From contig NW_027248377.1 in assembly GCF_041260155.1 (NCBI RefSeq), positions 342,501 to 406,500 of the forward strand: 64,000 nucleotides of DNA, read 5' to 3'. The notes beneath the pieces are model-generated. The model was given only the letters and a program-made list of their open reading frames with translations, was not told the origin of the DNA and did not search any database. The position numbers and the translations under genes are program-made. The first letter of the stretch is position 1. The number at the start of each line of letters is the position of its first letter. This DNA is from Ptychodera flava. Its lineage: Eukaryota > Hemichordata > Enteropneusta > Ptychoderidae. Positions 38,022 through 49,600 of this stretch are shown here, one piece after another.

Positions 38022-39480
38022 GTAAGCGAAAACTATCCCAAATACTGTTTTACTCATTTCGTCCCTACATGTACACCTGGAAAGTGTATAGAAGTGCTAT
38101 TTCAAGTATTGATACAGAGCTTTAAAATCAACAAGAACACCATTTAAAAATCTGATCATCAACAGCAACAAATATTTTGTATGAAACTTGAGGAAGTCGC
38201 TTTTTTACAATTTACTGACATGTTTACTTTTCTGTTTGTAAGCACACACCGCTACACAGGATATGGCGTTCAAGGAATTTAATAAGCAACAGTGGACAAA
38301 TACAAAGCAGTGATAACCTAACTACAGAAAATACAATGTCAAGCAAAACTACAAAGTAAAATCTAGGCAAAAATCCATTTCAAAACTAAGCACAAAATAA
38401 CTCAAAGATTGGGTGAGGGGTCTCCGCCAGTCTGCTTCCTGGGCAAAGGTTTGGGTTGCAAAGTTGTGTTTGCAGACCTTTGGAAAGCCGAAAGTGAAAA
38501 TGGTTCCACTGGGCCGGTGAAGACCACCTTCTTGAGTGGGGGTACATGCAATAGACGGCCCAAAATGGGAAGCAGACTAGTGGAATCACGGAGGAGATGG
38601 GGTTGGTGGCGGGATAGCTTGGCAGACAGCCTGATGGCCTAGAATGAACGAACTTGGACCAGAAACGTGCAGCAGTAGGCTTAGGTTAAGTGTAATGCGC
38701 AAGTAAGATTGGTAGCTAGATAGCGGGTGCTAAGGTGTCTACGTCAGCAGATGAGTAGTTAGATAGCCAGTATTAAGATGTCTATGCCAACAAAATGGAA
38801 AGCTGGAAAGCAGGTATTGAGCTGTCTACGTCAGCAATGCAAAGTGACTTCGGGACATGTTTGTTCTGCAGGCAGCCTATCTCCGTGGACTTACAAACAT
38901 GATTTGTGTTAACACACAATTCCTTATTTTGTAAGAACTTCAGGGTAGAGTACATACAGATTCTGTAAAAGAGAATCCCACTGCAGCCACTCTACCACAA
39001 GGGATGCTGGGATTTCTGTGTTTCTTTGCAGTCAGACAATGAAAAAGTGATAACAGTGGTCTGTATGTACTATTTGCTGTACATTTTGTCTTATCAGTCA
39101 ACTTTACACTGAGACTTCAACTTCACAATTTGTTGGGTATGATGGATTTCCTATGTGTATTTTCTCATCTGTAATAAAAGTACATGAAAACTGAAATAAT
39201 TTTTATGAAGTTGTTCACAAAGCAGTTTGGTTTGTTGTGATATCAAAGAGATGAAATTGTATAGTATGAATTAAGAAAACTTTCAATAATTGTAAATGGA
39301 CTTCATATCACTTTTAAAGGCCTATTAATTCAATTTCAAGGAAATATTGTATCCATGAAAATCTTGAAGATGTGGTTGTAATCCAAATGATGACCATCAA
39401 ACCTTTACTTTTATTTCTCAATCAATACAAGTGTAATAAGCTAATTAAAACTACAAAAGTGTTGCTGACCAAAGCCAGTC
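38022..39480. other. Intron with an unclassified insertion and a fifth, exon-less unit
   Basis: 38246-38880 is GC-richer and contains three degenerate copies of about 60 bases (TAGATAGC...TGTCTACGTCAGCA); I could not classify it. 38940-39120 matches the upstream part of the microexon 1 unit (GCAGCCACT...TACCACAAGGGATGCT and GTCTTATCAGTCAACT), but the microexon itself is absent. Confidence 0.5.
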
Positions 39481-40400
39481 TGTCGACAGGGTTAAATATT
39501 CTTGAATATTATTTTCAAATTTTCAATTCACTGCCAAAAATATTTTTCTCATTACTAGAAAAGAAATCTTATATCAAGAAAAATTATCTTGAATCAAGAA
39601 ATTTTATCTTGGGAGTATACCTAGAAAATATAACTTGTTTCTGCACATGGTTTATATCTTGAAAAGAGAAAAAATTTTCCTAAATCAAGAAAACTTTATA
39701 TCTTGAACCAAGAAAATGTTTCCTAGATCAAGTAACAGTATATCTTGAGACAAGAAAATTTTTCCTGAATCGAGAAATCTACATATCTTGAAACAAGAAA
39801 ACTTCTTAAATCAAGATAAATACAAATCTTGAAATAAGAAAACGGTTTCTTACATCAAGTTAATTTATTTCTCACTTAATTTTTCACTTTTCTCAATTCA
39901 AGATTTTTTTTATTTCAGAAAAGACAAGAAAACATAAAACTCAATTCAAGAATTTTATTTTCTTAATATCCCCATCTGAGTGAGATAAAAATTCTTACAT
40001 CAAATTTTACAAATTCTAGTAAACTTCTCAAAACAAGATTTTTCTTATTTAAGATTTGCCATTTTTCTCAAAACAAGAAATTTGGGAGTATAGCTACAAA
40101 TAACATCTTGTTTGGAAATATTTCTTGTTTTCAGCTGTAAATAAGATATTCCAAAATCTTGAAAACAAGAAAATTAACATGGTACAGGTTTCTTAAAATT
40201 GAAAATAAGTTCAAACAGATTTCTTACATCAAGAATCTTTAAATTCTTAGAATTTTTTTAAAACAAGATGTTTTCTTAATCTAAGATGTCCTTTTTTCTT
40301 GAAATAAATCCACAAAAGAAGAAAATTAACACAGTACACCTTTCTTGAAATAATTAAAAAGATTAATCAAGAAAATTAACATTGACACAATTTCTTCTTT
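39480..40400. repeat. Degenerate palindrome-rich array (TCTTGAATCAAGAA)
   Basis: Dozens of variants of a self-complementary motif such as ATCTTGAATCAAGAAA occur in a loose array of about 53-bp units, AT-rich and poorly homogenised. The same motif forms a second array at 48740-49600. Confidence 0.7.
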
Positions 40401-43219
40401 TAATAACATGATGACCTTTGGTCATTATGTTAAAAATGGGATAACACACAGGTTTCTAGCTTAAAACGGACATCAGCTGTATCTTTTGTCTATATCTTTA
40501 GTTTTCTGGTTCAGTAAATCCACTACAGTTAATTGCTATGTCATGCAGCCAATTTAGAGAAATTCTCATGTGAAACAAATTTAAAGTAAGTAAAAACATG
40601 CAAGACTAGGTCATTTTCTGACCAATTTGAGATTGGGGTCTTCCCATTTCAACATCGCGGTATGATGGGCCTTTTTTTAAACGTGTTGACATTTTAGCCT
40701 GCTTGTAAAAAAAATACAACCAATATAGAGTCAAATTTACCACTTCAATGTTTGTTACATGTACTGGATGTTTTGTTGCAACATATTTAACTCTGCTGAT
40801 AAATCAGCAAAATATACAAATTCACCAGATTACAGCAGATGCCATTTCAAAGGAAGTTTCACAATTCATTGTCCTTCTGGCTCAAGGGTCTATGACATTG
40901 GTATTGTTTGTATTCAAATCCAAACTGGTATTCATTTGACCATTTCACATCTACCGGTACAGGCTGTGTTGACAATCGTAATAATGGGCATTCAAGCATG
41001 ATAAAATGGACTAGGATCAGAAACTGTAGTTGATATACAGAAAAACAATACTGAAAAAATAGAAAAAGATACAGCTGGAGTCAATGTAAATGAAGAATTC
41101 GTTCTTTTATAAAAGCAAACTAAGCAGTAGCACATGCATGACTCAAAAATTATCCAAAATGGAATTGAAAAATTTCATGAATATTGTATTTAGTGGTTTC
41201 ACTATTCAACTGCATAGACCTATTCAGTTTGTATATTCAAATGGAACAGTTCAGTCTATAGGGCAACTTAATTTTAGTTATGCTTATTTTGATAAACAAG
41301 TTTTGATATTTTTTTCAGTATTCTGATTCCCTGTATCCAATAATTTTTGTATTAATTCTGAAATGCTATACTATTCTTTGCGTTGAAGTTTAACGACCCA
41401 CGAGCACATCACAGAACATAGTTTCTTTGGAGATTTCATTATCATTACATGTCCATTGAAACCTATATGTTTGCAATTGTTTCTTCAGGGTATTTGATTT
41501 ACAATGCAAAATTTTCAAGAGACAAATTTTACTTTCTAAATAACCAAGTGTTTGTTATACTGATGATTGTTATTGTGAAATTCTACCCGATGAAAGGGAA
41601 TAATTGGTTTTCGTTGGAATCTGACATTAAATCAATCCCAACAATCATTATCATTCAAGGCAAATGAAATTTCCAGGAACAAAATACAACAACACCCACT
41701 GACCAAACCAATAGTACAATTTCTAACCACTTGTCAATTGCAGTGGTGGTAATGGTTGTCCTGAGTTGGTAAGCCTTCCCTGCAAGCATACTGCATACAT
41801 CAAGTTGAACTAAAGTGACAAAGTAATTGTGCGGAGGTTCAGAGCAACTTATTACAGTTGTGAATCAAGGGATTCAGCTGTCTCTCATAAGACCTGCATG
41901 GCACTGATGGAATCATGCAATTAACCTAAATTGTTATGTATGCCGTTTACACAAAATATATTGCACACTAAGCTGTATGACAAAAGGACCAATTTCAATT
42001 TTGAAATCATTTCTGTATTTGACCAGTAATTATATAATTTTCCAACTTGTGCATGGTGTATGGATTTCACAATTCCTGAGATACTGTAGAGTTTATCGGT
42101 GTGACTTTCAAGTGAGAGACAGCTTTTTAGTCTTAAAGCTTTTGAAACGGGGATTTTTCACAAAGCAGGTCGGCTAGATATTTAAGACGTTCTGTGGTAG
42201 ATGTGGCAATCTTACATCCAAATATGACAAATGTAACACTCTGATGATGAGAAACAGTATTCACGACTTCGACCCGGTATTTTGACAGCAAGTTGGGTAA
42301 TTGTACTATAACCTTGTCACTTTAGTCCAATCATGAGCTGTAGCATGCTAGTAGGGTATGCTTACCAGATCTGGGTACCCAGTATCACCATTTGACCAGT
42401 AGTTCTATTACAAACCATCAGTTATAACGAACGTAAACTGTGTCCCCCAAGAGTTTTGCATGGTTAATCAGACACAACGTAGAATGGAGAGCAAACGTAA
42501 AAGGTGACTCTTAAGAGTGATATGATGTTCGTTCTTCATAATGAACACTTCAATTTAACGAAAATTTCTATGTACCCCAGCCATCATGATCATAATAGCA
42601 AGGGTCTACTGTATTAATTTAAAAACCTCAATACTGTACATCACTATGAAACTGTTTCTTGTGACTGTTAATTTTATACAAAATGTTGTGTGGTACACTG
42701 GTCAATGTTTCTAGGGTTTTCGATTTTTGGATCATCACACATATTGTGTGATTCCTTACTCGTATGGCATCAAACCAACCTGGCCTTGAAATTGCAATTT
42801 TCTATAAAACTTTCCAAAGTCCTATGGCTATATGTTCCTACCGTCAAGCTCCTTTCTCTTGCTGGATTCTATACAATGACAGTCATCTGTTATTCAGCGA
42901 CGGGATACATCCACAACATGCCAAAGTTGTCAATACTGATGAAATAAAAAAAAAGACAGTGTATGAACAACAAGGAGCATAGCATACAATTTTTCACAAG
43001 ACAAAGAACACGAATTAGAGCTAAAGCTGTCCCTTTAATGATCTTAGTAACTGAAATGTGTCATATATTCACAATAGCTTAAAAACACAAATTTATCTGG
43101 CATTTTTGAAGCGTCCGTAGCGTTGACATTGAGGACTGTCACTACCTAGTACCTACCGATGCAAAGTACAATTGTCAAACTTTGTGAAATTGCTACAATG
43201 TTGCAGAGGTAAAAAAAAA
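40401..43219. other. AT-rich intron or intergenic DNA, no gene recognised
   Basis: Only short open frames without domain or splice support. A stretch near 40930-40990 resembles 31700-31740 (GTACAGGCTGTGTTGACAAT), indicating another diverged duplication. Confidence 0.45.
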
Positions 43220-44262
43220 AATTGGCGCCGGCGCGAAGCCATTGATTGCAGATCGGGAAAACCAAGGACAGTTCAGTTCGGTTGACGGGATTAGTAATCC
43301 TTTCAGGATTCTGGTCATCCCTCTAGACTTCTCTGGTTTCATAGTACAAGTCAATGACGTTTTTGAAAGCATTTACTGTTGGCGCTGTAACAACTTCATC
43401 TGGCAGACTGTTCCATTCGTTTACTATCCTGCATGAGAAGTAGTACTTCCTGACATCCAGTTTCGCGTGAGTTTTCTGTCTTTTGTGAATATGACCTCTC
43501 GTTGACCTACTGTGTGGTTTATGGAACTTCAGATTGCAGTGATCAATGTTGGACATTATTTTATACATCTGGATCATATCTCCACGTCGTCTTCTTAAAC
43601 TTAAAGATGTCAAGTGTAGTTTTTTCAGTCTCTCTTCATATGGTAAATGACGTAAATCTGGTATAAGTCGTGTGGCTCTTCTCTGCACTTTTTCAATCAT
43701 GTTTATGTCTTTCTGTAGCCATGGTGACCACGCTTGTATGGCATATTCCAGTGATGGTCGGACAAACTGCTTGTATAGTCTCATCATGATGTCTTTTGAT
43801 TTAAATGAAAATGATCTCTTGATTAATCCCAGAGTCTTGTTTGCTTTTTTCACTGCTTCCGCACATTGACAGGCTGGTTTAAGTGATTCATGAATTGTAA
43901 CTCCAATGTCTTTTTCTTTTGATACTGTTGCTAGTGAAACTGCATTCATATCGTAGTGAAAGTTCTGGTTTTTAGGACCAATATGCATAACTTTACACTT
44001 GTCAACGTTGAACTGCATCTGCCATGTAGCTGACCAATTCAGGAGCGTGTCCAAGTCTGCTTGTAACTCTTTGTTGTCCTGTTCTGTTTCAACACGTCTG
44101 TACACCTTGGTATCATCTGCAAACTTTTTTACTTTTGAGTGAATACCAGAATCGATGTCATTTATGTAAATTAAAAACAAAGTTGGTCCCAACACAGATC
44201 CCTGGGGGACGCCACTGGTTACTAGAGACCAATCTGAGCAAGCACCTCGAATAACAACACGT
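43220..44262 (-). mobile_element. 5'-truncated LINE (CR1/L2-like) reverse transcriptase
   Basis: Minus-strand frame readable from about 44262 (RVVIRGACSDWSLVTSG) through 43323, about 310 codons. It contains the reverse-transcriptase core with SGVPQGSVLGP, LFLIYINDI and the catalytic FADDTK (about 44110), then thumb-like NVDKCKVMHIG, QFVRPSLEYAIQAWSPW, KVQRRATRLIP and the conserved C-terminal RKYYFSCRIVNEWNSLPDEVV. This order is typical of CR1/L2/Rex1-type non-LTR elements. The endonuclease and first half of the polymerase are missing, cut abruptly at 44262, as expected from incomplete target-primed reverse transcription. The remaining frame is uninterrupted to its stop at 43323, so the insertion is fairly young. 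The exact 3' end was not resolved. Confidence 0.9.
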
Positions 44263-44802
44263 TAGGACGTGCGCCATTTTTGGAAAAAAAAATTATATTT
44301 CGTAAAAATGACGTTCGATACAATAAAATGGCCAAACTTCGTATCAAATATTTTCTTTTAAATTGAAAACTCAGTGATGAAAAGATAAAACAAGAAAGAT
44401 CTCACGATTTGTCAGTCGTCATACAGGTAATACTCATGTTGAAGAAACTATCACGACGACAAACATGAAATATGTTGAAAGTTTAGTCAATTTCTTACCG
44501 TATTTTTACTGCCAGTCCTCTTGTCGTTGACCTCTAGTAGTTTTTTTTCTCGTGAATATTGCTGTAGACATTTTACCAGTGACATCGACAGCGGCCATAG
44601 TCCCGATAGACAGACAACCGCTGCGCGACCTCTGTTGTTTTTTCAAACGTCTCTTCGTCGCAATATTACTTCTCAACTTGTCCATTCATTGCGATTCGAA
44701 ATCTGGTCTTTGGACAAAAAAAAATACGAGCTAGCGACGTTCTTCTAAAAGGCCAGTACTGGGGCTTCAGCTGGTTCTCGATCACGGCTTTCATTTGCGT
44801 AC

Positions 44803-46821
44803 TCCGTACACGCGGTCCTACTAAAAACTGCCCGGCAATGCCCGGCAATGCCGGCAGACAAAACAGACACTGCCCGGCACGAAATAAGCGCGTCAGCTAT
44901 CACAAGAAGTCGATATCTACATACCACAGACCACTAACTCTTATTAAAATCCTAAAAAACCATAGTTCAAGCCTCGAAAACGTCGATTACTGGTTTATAG
45001 TTACGGCGTTCGTAACCTACGCTGGGCCGGCCCTACGCAATCTTGTTTACAGTAGCGAGCCCAGTCACTGAGGGCGCCTATTCTGGAGCAATGTAAACAT
45101 AAGTGAAATAGTTGTATGCAATCCTCGGTGTCTTTGTCCCAAAAACGTAAATCCAACTTAGAAATAGTTCCTTAAACATACCAACATCCACTGGATGAAA
45201 ACCTGTATAGTAAAATGCGCTTGTACAGAAAGCTTGGTCAGTAAATATCGAACGGCAAAACGCACCAATCGTACATGGAAGCTGCCATATTGGGAAATTA
45301 CGACATCTCTGAAGGAAATCGCGCGAGATTTGGAATGACCAGTGGAGGTGCGTGACAGCAAGTAAACAACGTCATTTGATCTCCCGCAGGCGATGGAAGC
45401 GGAATTTCGCCCAACGGAGCCAAATTGCCGTAGTTTTTAGGTAAGTCTGCAAATTATGATATAGTGACTCATTTATCTATCGATATGTAACCGTAGACGA
45501 ACGTCAGACGCTATGTAAAGGACAAATTAGGTTATTCCCCTTCCATTGACATCAAAAAAAAGCGCTATCGGTGATTGCGCATTTCAGCGCCAGTCAAATT
45601 TCCGGCGATGGAACACTTTGCAAACAAAGAACATCGGTAGGGCAGGCAGAACTTTCTTATTTAAATGACAATGCCATCTGAAGTACAGCGTGGAAAGTTG
45701 TATAGATGTACCCAAAAAATTAAAGCTGTGCAAGCAGGTGTGAAGTATTGGCACCAAATTTTATGTTAATATTTGCAAATGATATGCAAATGAAGTCATG
45801 ATAAATACAATGATGCAGAAATTGTTATCTCACATTATATGAAGACAGCTACATGTATGCGTGTGCTTGGTGAGTGTTGTATTGTACGTTACACACACAC
45901 TCTTACAGAGACACACAACCCAACTAACAAAAGCATTTTCTTTTTAAAACACAGTAAAATAATGTAATAGTTATAGGACAAAGGTTTTTGTGTCATAAGT
46001 ATGAAGTGGTAGGTGTAGAAATGTTTTTTATGATTTTTTAGGTTTAAAACACAATTTCATACTTCAAAAGTGTTATTTTGTACTTCACCAGGTTAAGCAC
46101 CTTCACAGTTACAAATTTGACCCTGAACAAGACTTGATAGGTGGTAATGAATACTTCCTAATATGTAAATTTTTACACGCTCATTTGCATATCAAAAGAC
46201 AGCCATTTTGGAAATTTGTCAGAATGTTCAGCCCAAATACCACATTTTAAATCAGCGTTTCTCACTCATTATGCCTCAAAATGCTTTCTTTTTTTCAGAT
46301 CCCGTACTTTTGGGACCACACTTCCAGAAGAAGTTGTCTGATCCCTGTAAAACTTCAATAAAAAATTTCCAGTGGGATAGCTATTTACAGAACCAACTAT
46401 TTACTGAGAGAAGGGGTAGTAGCCTATCGAAATTTAAACGAAACTTCGCCTTGTACTTTGAAGTCTTGCTGGATGGGGTGTCCGAAAGCAAGTGCTTGCA
46501 TATTGCATTTGACAGTTCCAGATTCCCGGTTTTTTTTTTCCACTTTTAATGTTATCGATGTACAATTCATTATTCTGAGGGCTAACTGGCCCAGCGTAAG
46601 GTTACAAACGCCGTAACTAAAGACCAGTAAATCGACGTTTTGAGGCTTGAACTATCGTGTTTAGGTTTTTATAAGAGTTAGTGGTCTGTGGTATGTAGAT
46701 ATAAATTTTCTTGTGATAACTGACGCGCTATTTCGTGCCGGGCAGTGCCCTGTTTGTCGCCGGGCAGTGCCAGGCATTGCCGGGCATTGCCGGGCAGTTT
46801 TTAGTAGGACCCCTCCGTACA
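44803..46821. mobile_element. 2.0-kb hAT-like non-autonomous element with ~220-bp TIRs
   Basis: The exact 8-bp direct repeat TCCGTACA (44803-44810 and 46814-46821) flanks inverted arms 44811-45030 and 46586-46813. The arms start GGTCCTACTAAAAACTGCCC and contain repeated GCCCGGCAAT. An 8-bp duplication and a GGGGTCC-type end suggest hAT. The interior lacks a transposase but has a CpG-rich segment with ATGGAAGCGGAATTTCGCCC (45393), a consensus donor TTTTTAG/GTAAGT (45440/45441) and a strong acceptor TTTTTTTCAG ending at 46298. Confidence 0.85.
46299..46549 (+). pseudogene. Possible exon inside the hAT-like element, function unknown
   Basis: After the strong acceptor ending at 46298, about 83 codons are open to a TAA at 46547, with a protein-like composition (LLGPHFQKKLSDPC, FALYFEVLLDGVSESK). 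I do not recognise it. The upstream candidate exon (about 45393-45440) ends in TAG before its donor, so the spliced product would not read straight through. It may be a remnant of the parent transposase's last exon or captured host sequence. Confidence 0.3.
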
Positions 46822-47915
46822 TACTGTCACGGGCCCGGGGTTACCCGATGTAGATGGTGTGTTGACTCACGTCACTAGCTCCGTCTGATCGATTCATCTT
46901 CGCTGGAATAAGTCTTATCCGAAGGAAGTGTTTGTTCCTTTAAATGGTGGAAGAAATCCAAGGACATTCTCATTCAAAAAATGTAATTTCGAGATAGTTT
47001 GTTTATCAGACGACTACCTGCATGCAGTCAGCCAGGCCAGCAGCTTGTGAAGTAAACAGGCGCGCGCAGATAAAAAAGGTCAGAGGTCATAAACTGCACG
47101 GCTAGGGCTGTCACTCACATTACACAACCGTAATGCGTAAACCAATACAAATGTTTTCAGCGTGGTTTTAGAGCTTTGTCCATTCATTGCGATTCGAAAT
47201 CAAAGTCCTGTGATATGAGAATATATTCTAGGACGCGCCATAGCGCAATTAAATCTCGAATGGCTGTCATTTCAACGTTCGATGCGTCACTAAAGGCGCA
47301 ACATTGTGTGTGAACGGATCAATCACACGGTGAGTTCACGTAGTTCATACGTTCGTGTAGCTTCGGCCGTCCGACGGTCATCACCTCGGTCATAGTGTGA
47401 CACATAAAACGATTCAGTTACCCATCGACCTTTGTAATTCAATACCCAGTACAGAATATACGGTGGTACATAGGAAGCTGGGTAGAAAGGACTGATGTAG
47501 GGGCAACGGTGTATTTGAGCTGTACGCATGTGGCACAAGCCGCTACGTTGTGGCGAAAAGCTAGTCGCCACTCGTATATTTAACGCCATTATGTGTATAG
47601 TTGATGAACCCGTTTTAGAAAAAGACGATCGGGCAGTCCCTTAAGTCGAAGCGTTTGCAACGTCTACCGTCTGTATAAACGAAACGTTGAACACTGCAGG
47701 GAAAGCATCCATGCTAGGCCGGATGATCCGATCGTTTTGAAGAGCAACATTTTAGGTCGGACACTAAGCTATCTCGTTTGCCTTTTTCCAGAGTAGCCAG
47801 TTCTATGCATAGAACAACACCGCTGTGTAAAACCCTTTGGTGAGAACCAATGATCGCAAATTTGCTAATACATACAAGTTCTGTTTAAAAGTTGATGTAT
47901 CCATCACTTTATGTA
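46822..47915. other. No gene recognised; CpG-rich
   Basis: Mixed-composition DNA with many CpGs. A 22-base stretch TGTCCATTCATTGCGATTCG is repeated directly at about 44680 and 47177, on both sides of the hAT-like element, suggesting an older duplication. No exon or element boundary could be fixed. Confidence 0.4.
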
Positions 47916-48011
47916 GGTCGTACGCACAGGTCCGTGGAGTTGCCGTGTAGTATACATAGAGAGAAGGGCTATGTATACTACACGGCAACTCAACGGACCT
48001 GCGGTCGTACG
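47916..48011. mobile_element. 78-bp palindromic element with 9-bp target duplication
   Basis: The element at 47925-48002 has about 35-bp arms (CAGGTCCGTGGAGTTGCCGT...CTATG and its complement) around a 9-base loop. It is flanked by the exact 9-bp repeat GGTCGTACG (47916-47924 and 48003-48011). It resembles the element at 694 in design and target duplication. Confidence 0.82.
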
Positions 48012-48739
48012 GGTAACTCTCAAGAGTCGATGCGTGAAAAGTAGGGGTCACTCTCGGAAAAATCCTACCGGTGCGGTAAGCTTTGATCATGATTGTTTCC
48101 ACAGTCAAAATCACAGATTAGCAATTTGTACAGTTGTTCAAGTCCGACATACATGTATCAATAATTTATCACACAAGTTACGTAGACAATTGAATCAAAT
48201 GAAACTGTTAGTTTGCTGTCGCCATTGTTGGGCCTGTTGCGTACGTATGGAGGACAACTTTACAGTATGCTTGGTTGGTTACGGGGGCCCTATCTCCAGT
48301 ATGACTATTGTATTTTCTGCAGAAAATTCAAGGGTTTTACATGTGTGTTGATGATGGCCCACTTTGGGACAAGAGGTTTTAATACATCCCAGAATGAACA
48401 CTGAAAAAGTCAGTAGAAACTCTGATTGCTTAAAATAAAGCTTTTTGGCAAAAAATATGGTAACCGATTAAAGAAATAAAATATTACTGCAACAGTGTTG
48501 AGTAAACCTAAATGTTTGTATTATTTGTGTAATTTTGATTTACACATTCTGGTGTGTTTTTCTATAAAAAATACTTTTACTCAATATATTTTGACAGGGG
48601 TTTTCATGGAACATACACAAAACTTTCAATAGAAAATATCCTGTTAGATCACCCATGACCCCCATGCAATAAATGATTAAGTGCAACTGTTCGAGCAGAC
48701 TTTTCAAAGATCTTGCAGAGTTTTAACTTTCCAAAAAAA
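48012..48739. other. No gene recognised
   Basis: AT-rich sequence without supported features. Confidence 0.45.
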
Positions 48740-49600
48740 ATCGGTTAACATGATCTTAAATGTATATTTTGATTTTCTCTCAATGTTGGAATTTTCTTGT
48801 TTGCAACATCAAACACCTTGCAATTTCTTGATAAAACCATTGGGAATATTTTCTTCAATCAAGAAAAATATTCCCATTAATTGTCAGCTCAATACCGAAT
48901 ATAATCTTGCTAGAATGGTTAACATGATCCTAAATCTAGATATTGATTTTCTTAACCCTTTGACTACCACGTTTTTACTGCCTAAATTTGTAAGCAAAAT
49001 TTTTCATATTTTCTTTTATTTTTAATTGACACTGTTTTCCTTTTTTGGCACACAATTTATAGCCTCACACTGATTTTAGACTTTGGTCAAAATTACGTAA
49101 AATTATCATACATACTTTATTATTATTATAGCAGATAATAAGCAGGCTGTTTTGTGGTAGGTGTCAAAAGTTTACAATGACCCTAAAAGGGTTGATGTTA
49201 GAAATTTTATCTTGTTATCAGAATTGAAAACAAAAATATCTTGATAAAACTTACATTGAGAATATTTTTCTTGAATCCAGAAAAATATTCTCAACTGGTC
49301 AGCTCAATACTTAACATGATCTTGCTTGAATGGTTAGCATGATCATAAATCTAGATAATGATTTCCTTAATATAAGAAATTTTATCTTGTTAGCAAAATT
49401 AAATGACTAACAATTTCTTAATAAAACTTATATTGAGAATATTTTTCTTGAATCAAGAATATTTTTCTCAAATCAAGAAAAATTTACTTATTACTTGTTT
49501 AGCTGAATACCAAATAAGATCTTCCTAGAAAACGTTGTAACAATTTTTCTTATTTCAAGAAAATTTATCTCATATTAAGAAAAAATTTCTTGTAAGAAAA
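48740..49600. repeat. ~190-bp degenerate tandem units rich in TCTTGAATCAAGAA palindromes
   Basis: Three to four units restart with AACATGATCNTAAATCTAGAT (about 48748, 48918, 49315 and related sequence at 49490), each with ATATTTTTCTTGAATCAAGAA. One unit is interrupted by the MITE at 48956-49191. The motif is the same as in the array at 39480-40400. Confidence 0.7.
48952..49195. mobile_element. 236-bp piggyBac-like MITE at a TTAA site
   Basis: The insert at 48956-49191 starts CCCTTTGACTACC and ends CCTAAAAGGG. It is flanked by TTAA (48952-48955) and TTGA (49192-49195). The next tandem unit (TTTCCTTAATATAAGAAATT, near 49365) is the matching empty site with one TTAA. This supports TTAA-specific insertion, as in piggyBac elements. 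Confidence 0.75.

Noticed and set aside
38409-38642. 77-codon frame in GC-richer DNA
   Set aside because: Overlaps an opposite-strand frame, has low-complexity composition and lies in an unclassified repetitive insertion.
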